From positions 1 through 7,621 of the forward strand of contig JAACEC010000053.1 of assembly GCA_011682715.1 (NCBI GenBank): DNA of 7,621 nucleotides. The letters run 5' to 3'. The notes beneath the pieces are model-generated. The model saw only the letters and a program-made list of their open reading frames with translations, was not told the DNA's origin and made no database searches. Made by a program: the position numbers and the translations under genes. The stretch's first letter is position 1. Each line of letters begins with the position of its first letter. Below, piece by piece: positions 1-6,956 of this stretch. This DNA comes from Pseudomonadota bacterium. Lineage in GTDB: Bacteria; Hydrothermota; 32-111; QNBC01.

Positions 1-527
1 TGCCTCAAAGCTCTATCGTTCATATCCATTGCTCGTTTCCAGTATATATTTCTCGTATCGAGATTTAAATCGTTACCATTGTGTAGGTGATTGTCGAGAA
101 CAGCGGAAATCAGGTTGTTTGCAGTCGTTACGGCATGAATATCTCCCGTAAAATGAAGGTTGATATCTTCCATGGGTAATACTTGAGAATAACCGCCCCC
201 TGCCGCTCCGCCTTTAATTCCGAATACGGGGCCCAGAGAAGGTTCGCGTAGTGTAACGATTGAATTTTTCCCCATTTTGTTTAGAGCCATTGATGTTGCA
301 ATGGAAGTCATTGTTTTCCCTTCACCGAATTTTGTAGGTGTCATTGCCGTAACAACAACTATTTTTCCCGTTTCATTATCCTTGATGGAGTCGATAAAAG
401 AGAGGGGTATTTTGGCTTTGTACTTACCGTACTGGTAAATTGTGTCACTAGAGATACCTAATTTTCCGGCTATATCCGTTATTGGCAACAACCGAGTGCT
501 TTCTGCAATTTCTACATCAGATTTCAT
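1..527 (-). CDS. fhs: Formate-tetrahydrofolate ligase, N-terminal part (cut by window edge)
   Basis: This enzyme joins formate to tetrahydrofolate using ATP, giving 10-formyl-THF in the cytosol for purine and initiator-tRNA synthesis or for acetogenic-type C1 metabolism. The window holds 175 codons from the ATG at 525-527; the gene runs off the left edge (the family is about 550 residues). The N-terminal SDVEIA..., the YGKYKAK stretch at about 33-39, a P-loop TPTKFGEGKT at 63-72, and the REPSLGPVFGIKGGAAGGGY block at 94-113 followed by HFTGD (125-129) are family signatures, so identification is firm. The start is fixed by AAAGGAG 6 bases upstream. The loop reads TPTKFGEGKT where most family members I know have TPTPAGEGKT, a mild variant that keeps the GEGKT core. 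It lies 16 bp downstream of a tRNA-Leu on the same strand with no terminator between, so it is probably transcribed from the tRNA promoter. Confidence 0.96.
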   Translation of the reverse strand, partial: MKSDVEIAESTRLLPITDIAGKLGISSDTIYQYGKYKAKIPLSFIDSIKDNETGKIVVVTAMTPTKFGEGKTMTSIATSMALNKMGKNSIVTLREPSLGPVFGIKGGAAGGGYSQVLPMEDINLHFTGDIHAVTTANNLISAVLDNHLHNGNDLNLDTRNIYWKRAMDMNDRALR

Positions 528-533
528 GGAATA

Positions 534-540
534 CTCCTTT
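534..540 (-). promoter_or_regulatory. Ribosome binding site of fhs, abutting the tRNA 3' end
   Basis: On the minus strand this reads AAAGGAG, a strong Shine-Dalgarno match 6 bases before the fhs ATG. Only three bases separate it from the encoded CCA of the upstream tRNA-Leu. The whole leader left after removal of the tRNA would be about 16 bases. Confidence 0.85.
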
Positions 541-543
541 ACT

Positions 544-631
544 TGGTGCCGAGGACGAGACTTGAACTCGTATGGGAAAATTTCCCACTAGCCCCTCAAG
601 CTAGCGCGTCTACCAATTCCGCCACCCCGGC
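544..631 (-). tRNA. tRNA-Leu (anticodon GAG)
   Basis: This is an 88-base class II tRNA with encoded CCA at 544-546. The acceptor stem GCCGGGG pairs with CCTCGGC with one G-U pair. The D-arm region contains GGCGGAATTGGTAGAC, typical of bacterial tRNA-Leu. The anticodon arm is CTAGC-TTGAGGG-GCTAG, giving anticodon GAG, which reads the CUC and CUU leucine codons. The long variable arm is TGGGAA-ATT-TTCCCA (6-bp stem). The T arm is ACGAG-TTCAAGT-CTCGT. It is the first element of the leftward unit and is followed directly by fhs. Confidence 0.97.
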
Positions 632-643
632 AAAGATTAAGTG

Positions 644-672
644 AATATATAATAAAAGATTAGAGTTGTCAA
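644..672 (-). promoter_or_regulatory. Sigma-70-type promoter of tRNA-Leu and fhs
   Basis: On the minus strand there is a perfect -35 TTGACA (667-672), a 17-bp spacer and a -10 TATATT (644-649, five of six consensus bases). Transcription would start near 636-638, five to seven bases before the mature tRNA 5' end at 631, as is usual for tRNA promoters. There is no terminator between the tRNA and fhs, so it should drive both. Confidence 0.85.
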
Positions 673-722
673 GATTTAAAATTTATTGACAGTAAATAGG
701 TACGGACATATTGATTGGTTTT

Positions 723-760
723 AGGAGACTGAGGAGAAATTATCAAGGAGCAAGGAGGTG
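723..760 (+). promoter_or_regulatory. Cluster of four AGGAG motifs ending in a near-perfect Shine-Dalgarno
   Basis: AGGAG occurs at 723-727, 732-736, 746-750 and 753-757, the last within AAGGAGGTG (752-760), which matches the 16S anti-Shine-Dalgarno over nine bases. No ATG follows at normal distance. The only frames nearby are a GTG frame at 758-829 (23 codons with a hydrophobic end, placed behind AAGGAG at 745-750) and an 18-codon frame from the ATG at 786. It could be the leader of a tiny peptide, a remnant of a lost gene start, or repeated AnGGA sites of the kind the RNA-binding protein CsrA recognises. The sequence shows only the motifs; every role is inference. Confidence 0.3.
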
Positions 761-945
761 GTAGAAATAGAGAAGCCGTTGTTTAATGGAAATATGGGCG
801 CTGTCCCTTTATTTCTTCTATTATTATGAAATTATTATATAGTAAAAACAAATAAATGAAAAGTAAAAAATTAAATGATTTGCTTTAGTTTAAAGTCAGA
901 AGTACTAAGCAGTTCTTAATAAGTGTGGTAAATTCTGTAATTTAA

Positions 946-997
946 ATATTTCCCCAAATATATCAGGAGATTCTCCGTTCAGTAAAATAATATTTAC
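946..997. repeat. Three short inverted repeats upstream of addA
   Basis: Three dyads follow one another: ATATTT-CCCC-AAATAT (946-961), GGAGA-T-TCTCC (966-976) and GTAAA-N6-TTTAC (982-997). The last overlaps the candidate -35 of addA. They are short and lie in AT-rich DNA, so chance is quite possible. If functional they would be operator half-sites for a repressor of the operon. Confidence 0.25.
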
Positions 998-1021
998 ATA
1001 AAATCGATAATGTGTTAGATT
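993..1021 (+). promoter_or_regulatory. Candidate promoter of the addAB operon
   Basis: TTTACA (993-998, five of six -35 bases), a 17-bp spacer and TAGATT (1016-1021, four of six -10 bases). The start point would fall around 1027-1029, on or next to the addA ATG at 1027, making the message leaderless or nearly so. This agrees with the absence of a Shine-Dalgarno before that ATG. Confidence 0.5.
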
Positions 1022-1026
1022 AAGCT

Positions 1027-1242
1027 ATGGAAACGGGAGAAAAAGGTAAAAAATTCCAAAATATAAGAGATTTGACCTTCCCTCATATCTACAGGGTAAA
1101 TGCTTCGGCAGGTTCGGGAAAAACAAGTGCCCTGTCGGACCGATTTATTGAACTGCTTTTGACAAGGGAGGTAAAAAACAATTCATTGCCCAATATTATA
1201 GCTCTCACATTTACTAATAAAGCTGTAATGGAAATGAATTGA
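1027..1242 (+). CDS. addA: AddA/RecB-type helicase, N-terminal fragment (Walker A and motif Ia), frameshifted
   Basis: These are the first 71 codons of an AddA-type superfamily 1A helicase, the motor that unwinds DNA from double-strand ends. Residues 26-33 read ASAGSGKT, the Walker A loop with Lys32 for ATP binding, and residues 60-67 read LTFTNKAV, helicase motif Ia. Reading then ends at TGA (1240-1242), just where family members continue with EMKER-like sequence. The next frame over continues the protein from about 1221-1239, so this is the severed front end of the following gene, not an independent protein. ATG 1027 is the first usable start because an in-frame TAA lies at 1021-1023. It has no Shine-Dalgarno, and the candidate promoter suggests leaderless initiation. 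Alone, the piece would bind ATP poorly and could not be a helicase. Confidence 0.85.
   Translation: METGEKGKKFQNIRDLTFPHIYRVNASAGSGKTSALSDRFIELLLTREVKNNSLPNIIALTFTNKAVMEMN
1221..1242 (+). other. addA: Frameshift site in addA (authentic mutation or sequence error)
   Basis: Frame 1 encodes motif Ia through Met-Glu-Met (ending 1236) and stops at 1240-1242. The frame carrying the rest of the protein is closed by TAA at 1218-1220 and open from 1221, so the shift must lie between 1221 and 1242. One extra base, for example a third A in ATGAA before TTGAAG, would restore an unbroken frame of about 1028 codons. I see no X-XXY-YYZ slippery heptamer and no clear stimulatory hairpin, which argues against programmed slippage. 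TTG 1239 overlaps the TGA, so weak re-initiation is conceivable. Confidence 0.85.
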
Positions 1243-4112
1243 AGAAGTTGAAACTCCTCTATTTCCAGAATGGTGACGACGATTCCGATTTTATACCTCG
1301 TATTTTGAAAGCAACAGGGTACAATTTGGATGATCTTAAAAAAATGGCGGAAGAGAAAATCGACAAGATAATAGCAGATTATGCCCATTTTCAGGTAAAG
1401 ACGATAGACAGCATGATCAGTTATATTTCAAAAATTTCTGCAAATGATATGCAATTGTCACCTGATTTCGAATTAAATTTTAATATCGATGAGTCAATAG
1501 ACTACAGTGTCGGGTTGATTGTAAGTGAATTGACAGAGGAAAGCACCTCTTTCAAAAAGATAATAGATTATGTCAATTTTTTTGTAGAATCACAGAACAA
1601 ATTTATTTGGCAGCCTGTGAAATCGATACAAGAGAATATTAAGGAGTATGTGAATTTACACTATGTGGTCGGCCTTAAAATCCATAAGGAAGATGTCAAA
1701 ACGGAGAAGATAAAGGATTTAAAAAATAGAATTATTTCATGTGCCACAAAGATACAATCAATTGCTTTAAACAGTAATATTCAATTATCGAAGAAGGGAA
1801 GGAATAGGATAAATAAAATTTTAATCGAGAAAAGTATAGAGATTAACAAAGTACCTATAACAACGGACTATTTATTGAATAATGATTATAAAAAATATGA
1901 TTACCTTTTTTTCGATGCCGTTTCCGATTTGAATGAAGCATTCCATGAATATGTCGAATATGTTGCTGAAGAACGGGCATATAATGTTTTGATGTTTCTT
2001 GATTTAATCGAAGAAAATATGGATGGATTTATAAAGAAGAAGGGAATTGTTCCACTTTCAGATCTTACCAATCGCTTAAAAAATTTACTAAAGGAAGATT
2101 ATATACCGGAAATATTTTACAAGCTCGGTAGTACCTATTATCACTATCTTATTGATGAATTTCAGGATACAAGCAGGGTGCAATGGGAAATTATAGAGAA
2201 GTTGATTGAAAATGTAATTGCTGAAAACGGTTCTCTATTCTATGTCGGGGATGTGAAGCAGGCGATTTATCGATTTAGGGGAGGTGATATTTCGCTCTTT
2301 TCGGAGATTTTCGACAAATACAAAGGGAGAGTTAAGCGTTATCAGACTTTCCTTGATACGAATTACAGAAGCGTAAAAGAAATCGTTGATTTTAATAATA
2401 AAATTTTCAGTGAAGATAATTTAAGAAATTTTATTTTGGGAAGTACCAAAGATGGTATATTCGTTGAAGATGTAATCGATATTTACAGCCATGTAGAGCA
2501 AAAAGCGAATAAAACAGATAAATCGGGCTATGTTTGCGTTGAGGAATGTTCGGAAATCGATGAGATTTTGAACGAAAAACTTCCGGGGACAATTAGAAAT
2601 ATTCTCGATAGCGGGTACTCAAACAGTGATATATGCATATTGACGAGAAAGAATAGTGAGGGGGAGACGGTTGCAAATATTCTTATGGAGAAGGGGTATC
2701 CTGTTATATTTGATAAGGTGGCAAGAGTAAACGAAAATACCTATGTGAATGAGATAATATCCTTTCTTAAATTTTTGAATAATCCCATGGATAACCTCTC
2801 CTTCTTTTCATTCGTTTCAGGAGAGATCTTCTTGAAAAAGAGTAGTCTCTCTCGGGATAAAATTCTTGATTTTATGTTTGACAATAGAGAAAATAAATCA
2901 TCTTATAGAGCATTTCAAGAGCATTTCCCCGATATATGGGGAAGAGATGTGGAACCCTTTGTTAGGTATGTGAATTATCTACCCCTTTACGATACGGTAA
3001 CGGAGATTATTAAACATTTTGATATACTGGAAAATTTCAAAGATTCGGAATCTTATATAATGAAACTGCTTGAAATTATAAAAGACATGGGGGAAAAGGG
3101 AGAGCTTAGCATTGATCAAATTGTAGAAAAATGGAAGGAAGGGGAAGGCAATCAATCTGAAAGCGATAGATTTAATATTTTAATTCCCGAATATATAAAT
3201 GCAATCAAAATCATGACTGTTCATAAGGCTAAGGGTTTGGCATTTCCTGTGGTCATTTTACCCTATTCCCTTTTGGATGGCAAAAAAGGGAATACAAACA
3301 AAATTTACAAAGAAATTTTGAATGATGAAATGTATCTTATGAAAATCAAAAAAGATTATACAAAATATTCCCAAAAACTAAAGGGAATCTATTCCGAAGA
3401 AACAACAAAAGAAACTATTGATGATTTGAATACGCTGTATGTTGCTATGACAAGGGCAGAGGAGATGATGTTCATATACACGACGGGGAAAAATAAAAAG
3501 GAAAATAGCCTGCTTTTTTCGGGAGATGAGACTGCAATTCATATTGGAAAACCGGTAAAAAAAGAGGGCAAAAATATCGAAGAGAAGGTGGAAGGGGAAA
3601 ATTATTACGCCTGTACGAATGTAAGGTGGTACGCTAATCTCGCCTTCCACGGGGAAGATGCTATTTTTGAAACGGTGAGAAGGGAGGCTGTTCTAAGGGG
3701 AGATGTTTATCACAAGATGTTTGAAGAGATAATAAAGTTGAACAAAGATGAGACGGAAGCACTTGCCGTGAGATTTTCCGAAAAGTACAAATTAGATAAA
3801 AATGAAATTAAAGGGATTCTCGATTTTATCACCGGAGATAAAATCCTAAAAGGATTTTACTCAGGTGATATTGAAGTCTTCAATGAGAAGGAGATTGTAA
3901 CGGGAAAAGATGATGTTTACAGAATGGATAGATTGGTGATTAAGGGGCAAAATATATATGTCATAGATTATAAAACCGGAGAAGAATACAACTACAAACA
4001 TATTAAACAGATAAAGCAATATATGAAGTTGGCAGAAGATATTTACGGAAAGAAATCTATTGGCGTTTTAATCTATATTGATGAGAAAAAGAAGATGGTG
4101 ATAAATGGGTAA
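1239..4112 (+). CDS. addA: AddA/RecB-type ATP-dependent helicase-nuclease, main part (lacks Walker A because of frameshift)
   Basis: With AddB this protein would unwind and degrade DNA from double-strand breaks to give a 3' single strand for RecA. Helicase motifs stand in order: VKTIDSM near 53-59 (motif Ic-like), DEFQDTS 306-312 (Walker B), VGDVKQAIYRFRGG 336-349 (motif III), TNYRS 374-378 (motif IV), TVHKAKGL 660-667 (motif V) and YVAMTRA 734-740 (motif VI). The C-terminus is a RecB-family PD-(D/E)XK nuclease: His825, Asp897 in RMDRL, and Asp910-Tyr-Lys912 in DYKTG. The Asp-to-Asp spacing of 13 equals that of E. coli RecB (Asp1067, Asp1080, Lys1082). The listed start is TTG 1239, with no good ribosome site; the natural start is probably ATG 1027 in the other frame. 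Joined, the protein is about 1028 residues, somewhat short for AddA. All downstream motifs are intact, so the break is recent or an artefact. The AddB-type partner next door favours AddA over RecB. Confidence 0.88.
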   Translation: MKKLKLLYFQNGDDDSDFIPRILKATGYNLDDLKKMAEEKIDKIIADYAHFQVKTIDSMISYISKISANDMQLSPDFELNFNIDESIDYSVGLIVSELTEESTSFKKIIDYVNFFVESQNKFIWQPVKSIQENIKEYVNLHYVVGLKIHKEDVKTEKIKDLKNRIISCATKIQSIALNSNIQLSKKGRNRINKILIEKSIEINKVPITTDYLLNNDYKKYDYLFFDAVSDLNEAFHEYVEYVAEERAYNVLMFLDLIEENMDGFIKKKGIVPLSDLTNRLKNLLKEDYIPEIFYKLGSTYYHYLIDEFQDTSRVQWEIIEKLIENVIAENGSLFYVGDVKQAIYRFRGGDISLFSEIFDKYKGRVKRYQTFLDTNYRSVKEIVDFNNKIFSEDNLRNFILGSTKDGIFVEDVIDIYSHVEQKANKTDKSGYVCVEECSEIDEILNEKLPGTIRNILDSGYSNSDICILTRKNSEGETVANILMEKGYPVIFDKVARVNENTYVNEIISFLKFLNNPMDNLSFFSFVSGEIFLKKSSLSRDKILDFMFDNRENKSSYRAFQEHFPDIWGRDVEPFVRYVNYLPLYDTVTEIIKHFDILENFKDSESYIMKLLEIIKDMGEKGELSIDQIVEKWKEGEGNQSESDRFNILIPEYINAIKIMTVHKAKGLAFPVVILPYSLLDGKKGNTNKIYKEILNDEMYLMKIKKDYTKYSQKLKGIYSEETTKETIDDLNTLYVAMTRAEEMMFIYTTGKNKKENSLLFSGDETAIHIGKPVKKEGKNIEEKVEGENYYACTNVRWYANLAFHGEDAIFETVRREAVLRGDVYHKMFEEIIKLNKDETEALAVRFSEKYKLDKNEIKGILDFITGDKILKGFYSGDIEVFNEKEIVTGKDDVYRMDRLVIKGQNIYVIDYKTGEEYNYKHIKQIKQYMKLAEDIYGKKSIGVLIYIDEKKKMVING

Positions 4113-6939
4113 GATTGTAGAAATTCCTTATAGAGTAGATATAATAAAATATGTTACGGATATTGTTTACCGGGATGGTAAAAATATTTTCGATGATTAT
4201 GTCGTTGTTTTTCCCGGTAAGAGACCGGCTCTTTATGTAAGAAAGCTTCTTTATGAGAGATTAAAATCAGGATTTGTTCCTCCATTCCTGTTCTCCATGG
4301 ATGAGTTTATTGAAAAATCGTATAGTGGTGATTGCTCAATTATGAAAACGAACATTAACCTCGTTTGGATGCTTTACAATTCGATAAAGAACGATTTAAA
4401 AGGATTTGGATTCAACGATGAATTTGTGAATTTTTTGCCCTGGGGGTATAAAATAGTAAATCTAATTGAGGAATTGGATATAGAAAGAGTCAACATAGAA
4501 GGGAAATATTACTATCCGAGAGAATTACCTGCCTATATCGAACAGATCGTTATAAACATAGGAAAAATAAGAGAGAAATTCCATAAATATATAGAAAAAA
4601 AAGGATATATAACAAGAGATATGTTGTATGCTGATGTGGTTTCGAATGGTGATTATGATTGGTTGGATAGGAAGAAAATCATATTTGCCGGATTCTTTGC
4701 TTTGACAAAGAGTGAAAAACAGATTGTATCGAAACTGATAAAAGAGGAAAATTTCGAGTATATCATTCAGAGAGAAAGTGACAATTGGAAGCATTTTATC
4801 GATACCGTTGATGTTTGGAAAAAAGGAAATGAGATAGAGTATATAAGGAACAGTGAAATATCTCCTGATGCAAAGATTTCCGTAACGAGCGCTTTTGATG
4901 ACCATTCGGAAATAGTGGGCGTTAGCAATATCTTATCCCGTGTAGATAATAAGAGCGATATAGCGGTCGTTCTTCCCGATTCTTCCCAACTGTTTCCTCT
5001 CTTAAATATCGTTATGGACGGTGTTGATATTCCGTACAATATAACAATGGGGTATCCGCTTACAAGAAGTCCTCTCTATTCCATGTTTAATATTATTTTT
5101 CAATTACAGGAAAATAAAAGTGATGATCGATACTATGTTGCGGATTTTGTAAAACTCCTATTCCACCCCTATATAAAAAACATTAAATATGGAGATAGCG
5201 ATTCTTTTGTACGAATTATCTTTGAGAATATACGATTTGAAATAAACAAAGAAAAACTCTTTTTTATAACAAAAGACGATCTTCTTAAATTAATTGAAAA
5301 TAAAACATTCAGGAATCTCTTTTCCCTCGAGGGATTCGAACAATATTCCGAGGGAGACATTAAAACCCTTATCGAAGAACTGTTTTCTCTCTTTATTGAG
5401 CCTTTTTCAAGGATTGAATCCCTTGAAGCTTTATCAAAAGCTGTTGAATCTGTGTTGCACTTCATGCACAAGAACACTATTTTTGAAAATTACCTTTTAA
5501 ATAAAAAGTTTGTAGTAAAATTATTGGAGCTTATCGATTCCGTTAAATCTGCGGAAATTGCTCGGGAGAAACTCGGATATAGGGTTGTTTTAAATGTTTT
5601 TAGAAAGATGTGCGAATATGAGAATGTTCCCTTTATAGGGAGTCCTTTGAGACCTTTTCAGATAATGGGATTGCTTGAAACTCGTAACCTGATTCACGAG
5701 AGGGTGATTTTATTGGATGTCAATGAGGGTATACTTCCTTCTGATGACATCAATGATCCGCTTATCCCCCAGGGATTAAGAAAGGTTTTAAATTTACCTA
5801 CATATGAATCGAGATTGGAAATATACAAGTATTACTTCAATAGGATATTGAAATCTTCAAAGTATACGGATCTCCTATACATTAAAAACGCAGATAAAGA
5901 GAGAAGCAGATTTATCGAGGGAATATTATGGAAAAGCGAGAAAGAGAGCGGGAAAGCGGGAAAAATAAAACACAGGATCAATGAGATTAAATTCAATATT
6001 CCCGCGAGGGAAGAGAGTAATCGTGCTATAGAAAAGAATGATAAGATTATTGAATTTTTGCATTCCATGGAATTTTCCGCATCATCTATTAATATGTATA
6101 TACACTGTCCATATCGCTTTTATTTGAATAAGGTCCTTAATATTGAAGAGGAGGAGGAAGCGGACGAGGAATTCGATAGGCGAGATGTGGGTATTTTTGT
6201 ACATAAGGCGATGGAATTTCTGTTTAGCGATAAGAATTTTGTTCAGATGACTAAAAGATACAAGTATAATTATAAAAATATAAAAAGGTTAATTGAACGT
6301 TATGCGGAAAAGGCATTTGAAGAAAAGGTAGGGAAAAAAGTGGGGGAGAAACTGCTCCTTTTTGAAACGGCAAAGATGGCGATAGAAAGTTATGTATGGA
6401 ATTTTGCAAAGGGAGTTGATAGTAATTTTAATGTTGTTGCGACAGAGGCTCCACTTAAAGGTAATATCATTGTGAAAAATCGCGAGATAAAACTGAAGGG
6501 TTTTGCGGATAGAATAGATAGTATAGGAAATAAAATAGTGATAAACGACTATAAGACCGGAGGAGAAGACAAAATCCCAAAGTTAGGTAAACTTACCGAA
6601 ATTAAAGAGGAGGATTTTGACAGAGAAATAATTAAAAAGAACTTCTCATCGGTGCAATTACCTCTTTATGTCTATTTATACAATCAGATGTACCCTGATT
6701 ATGATTTCGAGTCCATTGATGCACAACTTATAATGCTTCGGAATAAAAATATTAATAAGATGATAAAATCCTTATTTAGTGAAGAGGGGCAGAATAGGGT
6801 GGAATTTATCGAGGAAAAATTCCTGCCCGTATTACGATTCATAATAGAAGAAATCACAGATAAAAATATTGGATTTGTACCTGATCATTCCGATGATAAT
6901 TATTGTAAATATTGTCCGTATAATAAGATATGTAAGTGA
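4105..6939 (+). CDS. addB: AddB-type nuclease subunit with iron-sulfur cluster motif
   Basis: This 944-residue protein is the likely partner of AddA in the end-resecting AddAB complex, where AddB cuts the 5' strand and scans for the recombination hotspot sequence. The middle has the family block QIMGLLETR near 519-527 followed by VNEGILP to residue 545. The C-terminal PD-(D/E)XK nuclease has His700, Asp802 in GFADRID, Asp815-Tyr-Lys817 in DYKTG and Gln851 in QLPLYVY. Cys668 in HCPYRFY and Cys934, Cys937, Cys943 (C-x2-C-x5-C) form the 4Fe-4S staple known from B. subtilis AddB, with the same spacing. No GxGKT Walker A is visible; the N-terminus instead reads VVVFPGKRPALYV near residues 33-45, so it is probably not an ATPase. 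At 944 residues it is shorter than the 1166 of B. subtilis AddB. Its ATG overlaps the end of addA by 8 bases (ATGGGTAA), implying translational coupling. The order addA-addB is the reverse of B. subtilis. Confidence 0.87.
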   Translation: MGKIVEIPYRVDIIKYVTDIVYRDGKNIFDDYVVVFPGKRPALYVRKLLYERLKSGFVPPFLFSMDEFIEKSYSGDCSIMKTNINLVWMLYNSIKNDLKGFGFNDEFVNFLPWGYKIVNLIEELDIERVNIEGKYYYPRELPAYIEQIVINIGKIREKFHKYIEKKGYITRDMLYADVVSNGDYDWLDRKKIIFAGFFALTKSEKQIVSKLIKEENFEYIIQRESDNWKHFIDTVDVWKKGNEIEYIRNSEISPDAKISVTSAFDDHSEIVGVSNILSRVDNKSDIAVVLPDSSQLFPLLNIVMDGVDIPYNITMGYPLTRSPLYSMFNIIFQLQENKSDDRYYVADFVKLLFHPYIKNIKYGDSDSFVRIIFENIRFEINKEKLFFITKDDLLKLIENKTFRNLFSLEGFEQYSEGDIKTLIEELFSLFIEPFSRIESLEALSKAVESVLHFMHKNTIFENYLLNKKFVVKLLELIDSVKSAEIAREKLGYRVVLNVFRKMCEYENVPFIGSPLRPFQIMGLLETRNLIHERVILLDVNEGILPSDDINDPLIPQGLRKVLNLPTYESRLEIYKYYFNRILKSSKYTDLLYIKNADKERSRFIEGILWKSEKESGKAGKIKHRINEIKFNIPAREESNRAIEKNDKIIEFLHSMEFSASSINMYIHCPYRFYLNKVLNIEEEEEADEEFDRRDVGIFVHKAMEFLFSDKNFVQMTKRYKYNYKNIKRLIERYAEKAFEEKVGKKVGEKLLLFETAKMAIESYVWNFAKGVDSNFNVVATEAPLKGNIIVKNREIKLKGFADRIDSIGNKIVINDYKTGGEDKIPKLGKLTEIKEEDFDREIIKKNFSSVQLPLYVYLYNQMYPDYDFESIDAQLIMLRNKNINKMIKSLFSEEGQNRVEFIEEKFLPVLRFIIEEITDKNIGFVPDHSDDNYCKYCPYNKICK

Positions 6940-6946
6940 GGAATTT

Positions 6947-6952
6947 AGGAGG
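6947..6952 (+). promoter_or_regulatory. Ribosome binding site that decides the GTG start of the radical SAM gene
   Basis: AGGAGG lies 4 bases before GTG 6957, the first in-frame start after the addB stop. The spacing is slightly short, but no ATG competes, so GTG is the best choice. Confidence 0.75.
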
Positions 6953-6956
6953 AATT

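Larger units (their letters stand above)
632..1026. other. Divergent intergenic region, 395 bp, no convincing gene
   Basis: This AT-rich stretch separates the leftward tRNA/fhs unit from the rightward addAB operon. It holds the tRNA promoter at its left end, a purine-rich AGGAG cluster (723-760), short dyads (946-997) and a candidate addA promoter at its right end. A 23-codon GTG-started frame (758-829) is present, but nothing shows it is a real gene. I see no RNA gene or hairpin-plus-U-tract terminator here. Confidence 0.7.

Noticed and set aside
544..631. tRNA-Leu as an integration site for a mobile element
   Set aside because: No integrase, no repeat of the tRNA 3' end elsewhere in the window, and fhs follows at 16 bp, leaving no room for an insert.
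686..714. Rightward promoter-like TTGACA with 17-bp spacing to TATTGA
   Set aside because: The -35 is perfect but the -10 matches only three of six bases, and no convincing gene follows.
758..829. 23-codon GTG-started frame behind AAGGAG
   Set aside because: Too short, no recognisable product and no independent evidence of translation; kept only as a possibility in the AGGAG cluster finding.
1221..1250. Programmed ribosomal frameshifting in addA
   Set aside because: There is no slippery heptamer in the window where the shift must happen and no obvious downstream hairpin; an indel or sequencing error is simpler.
1089..1388. Minus-strand open frame of 99 codons, and other frames opposite addA and addB
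   Set aside because: They lie opposite or inside well-supported genes with family motifs and have no homology-like features of their own.
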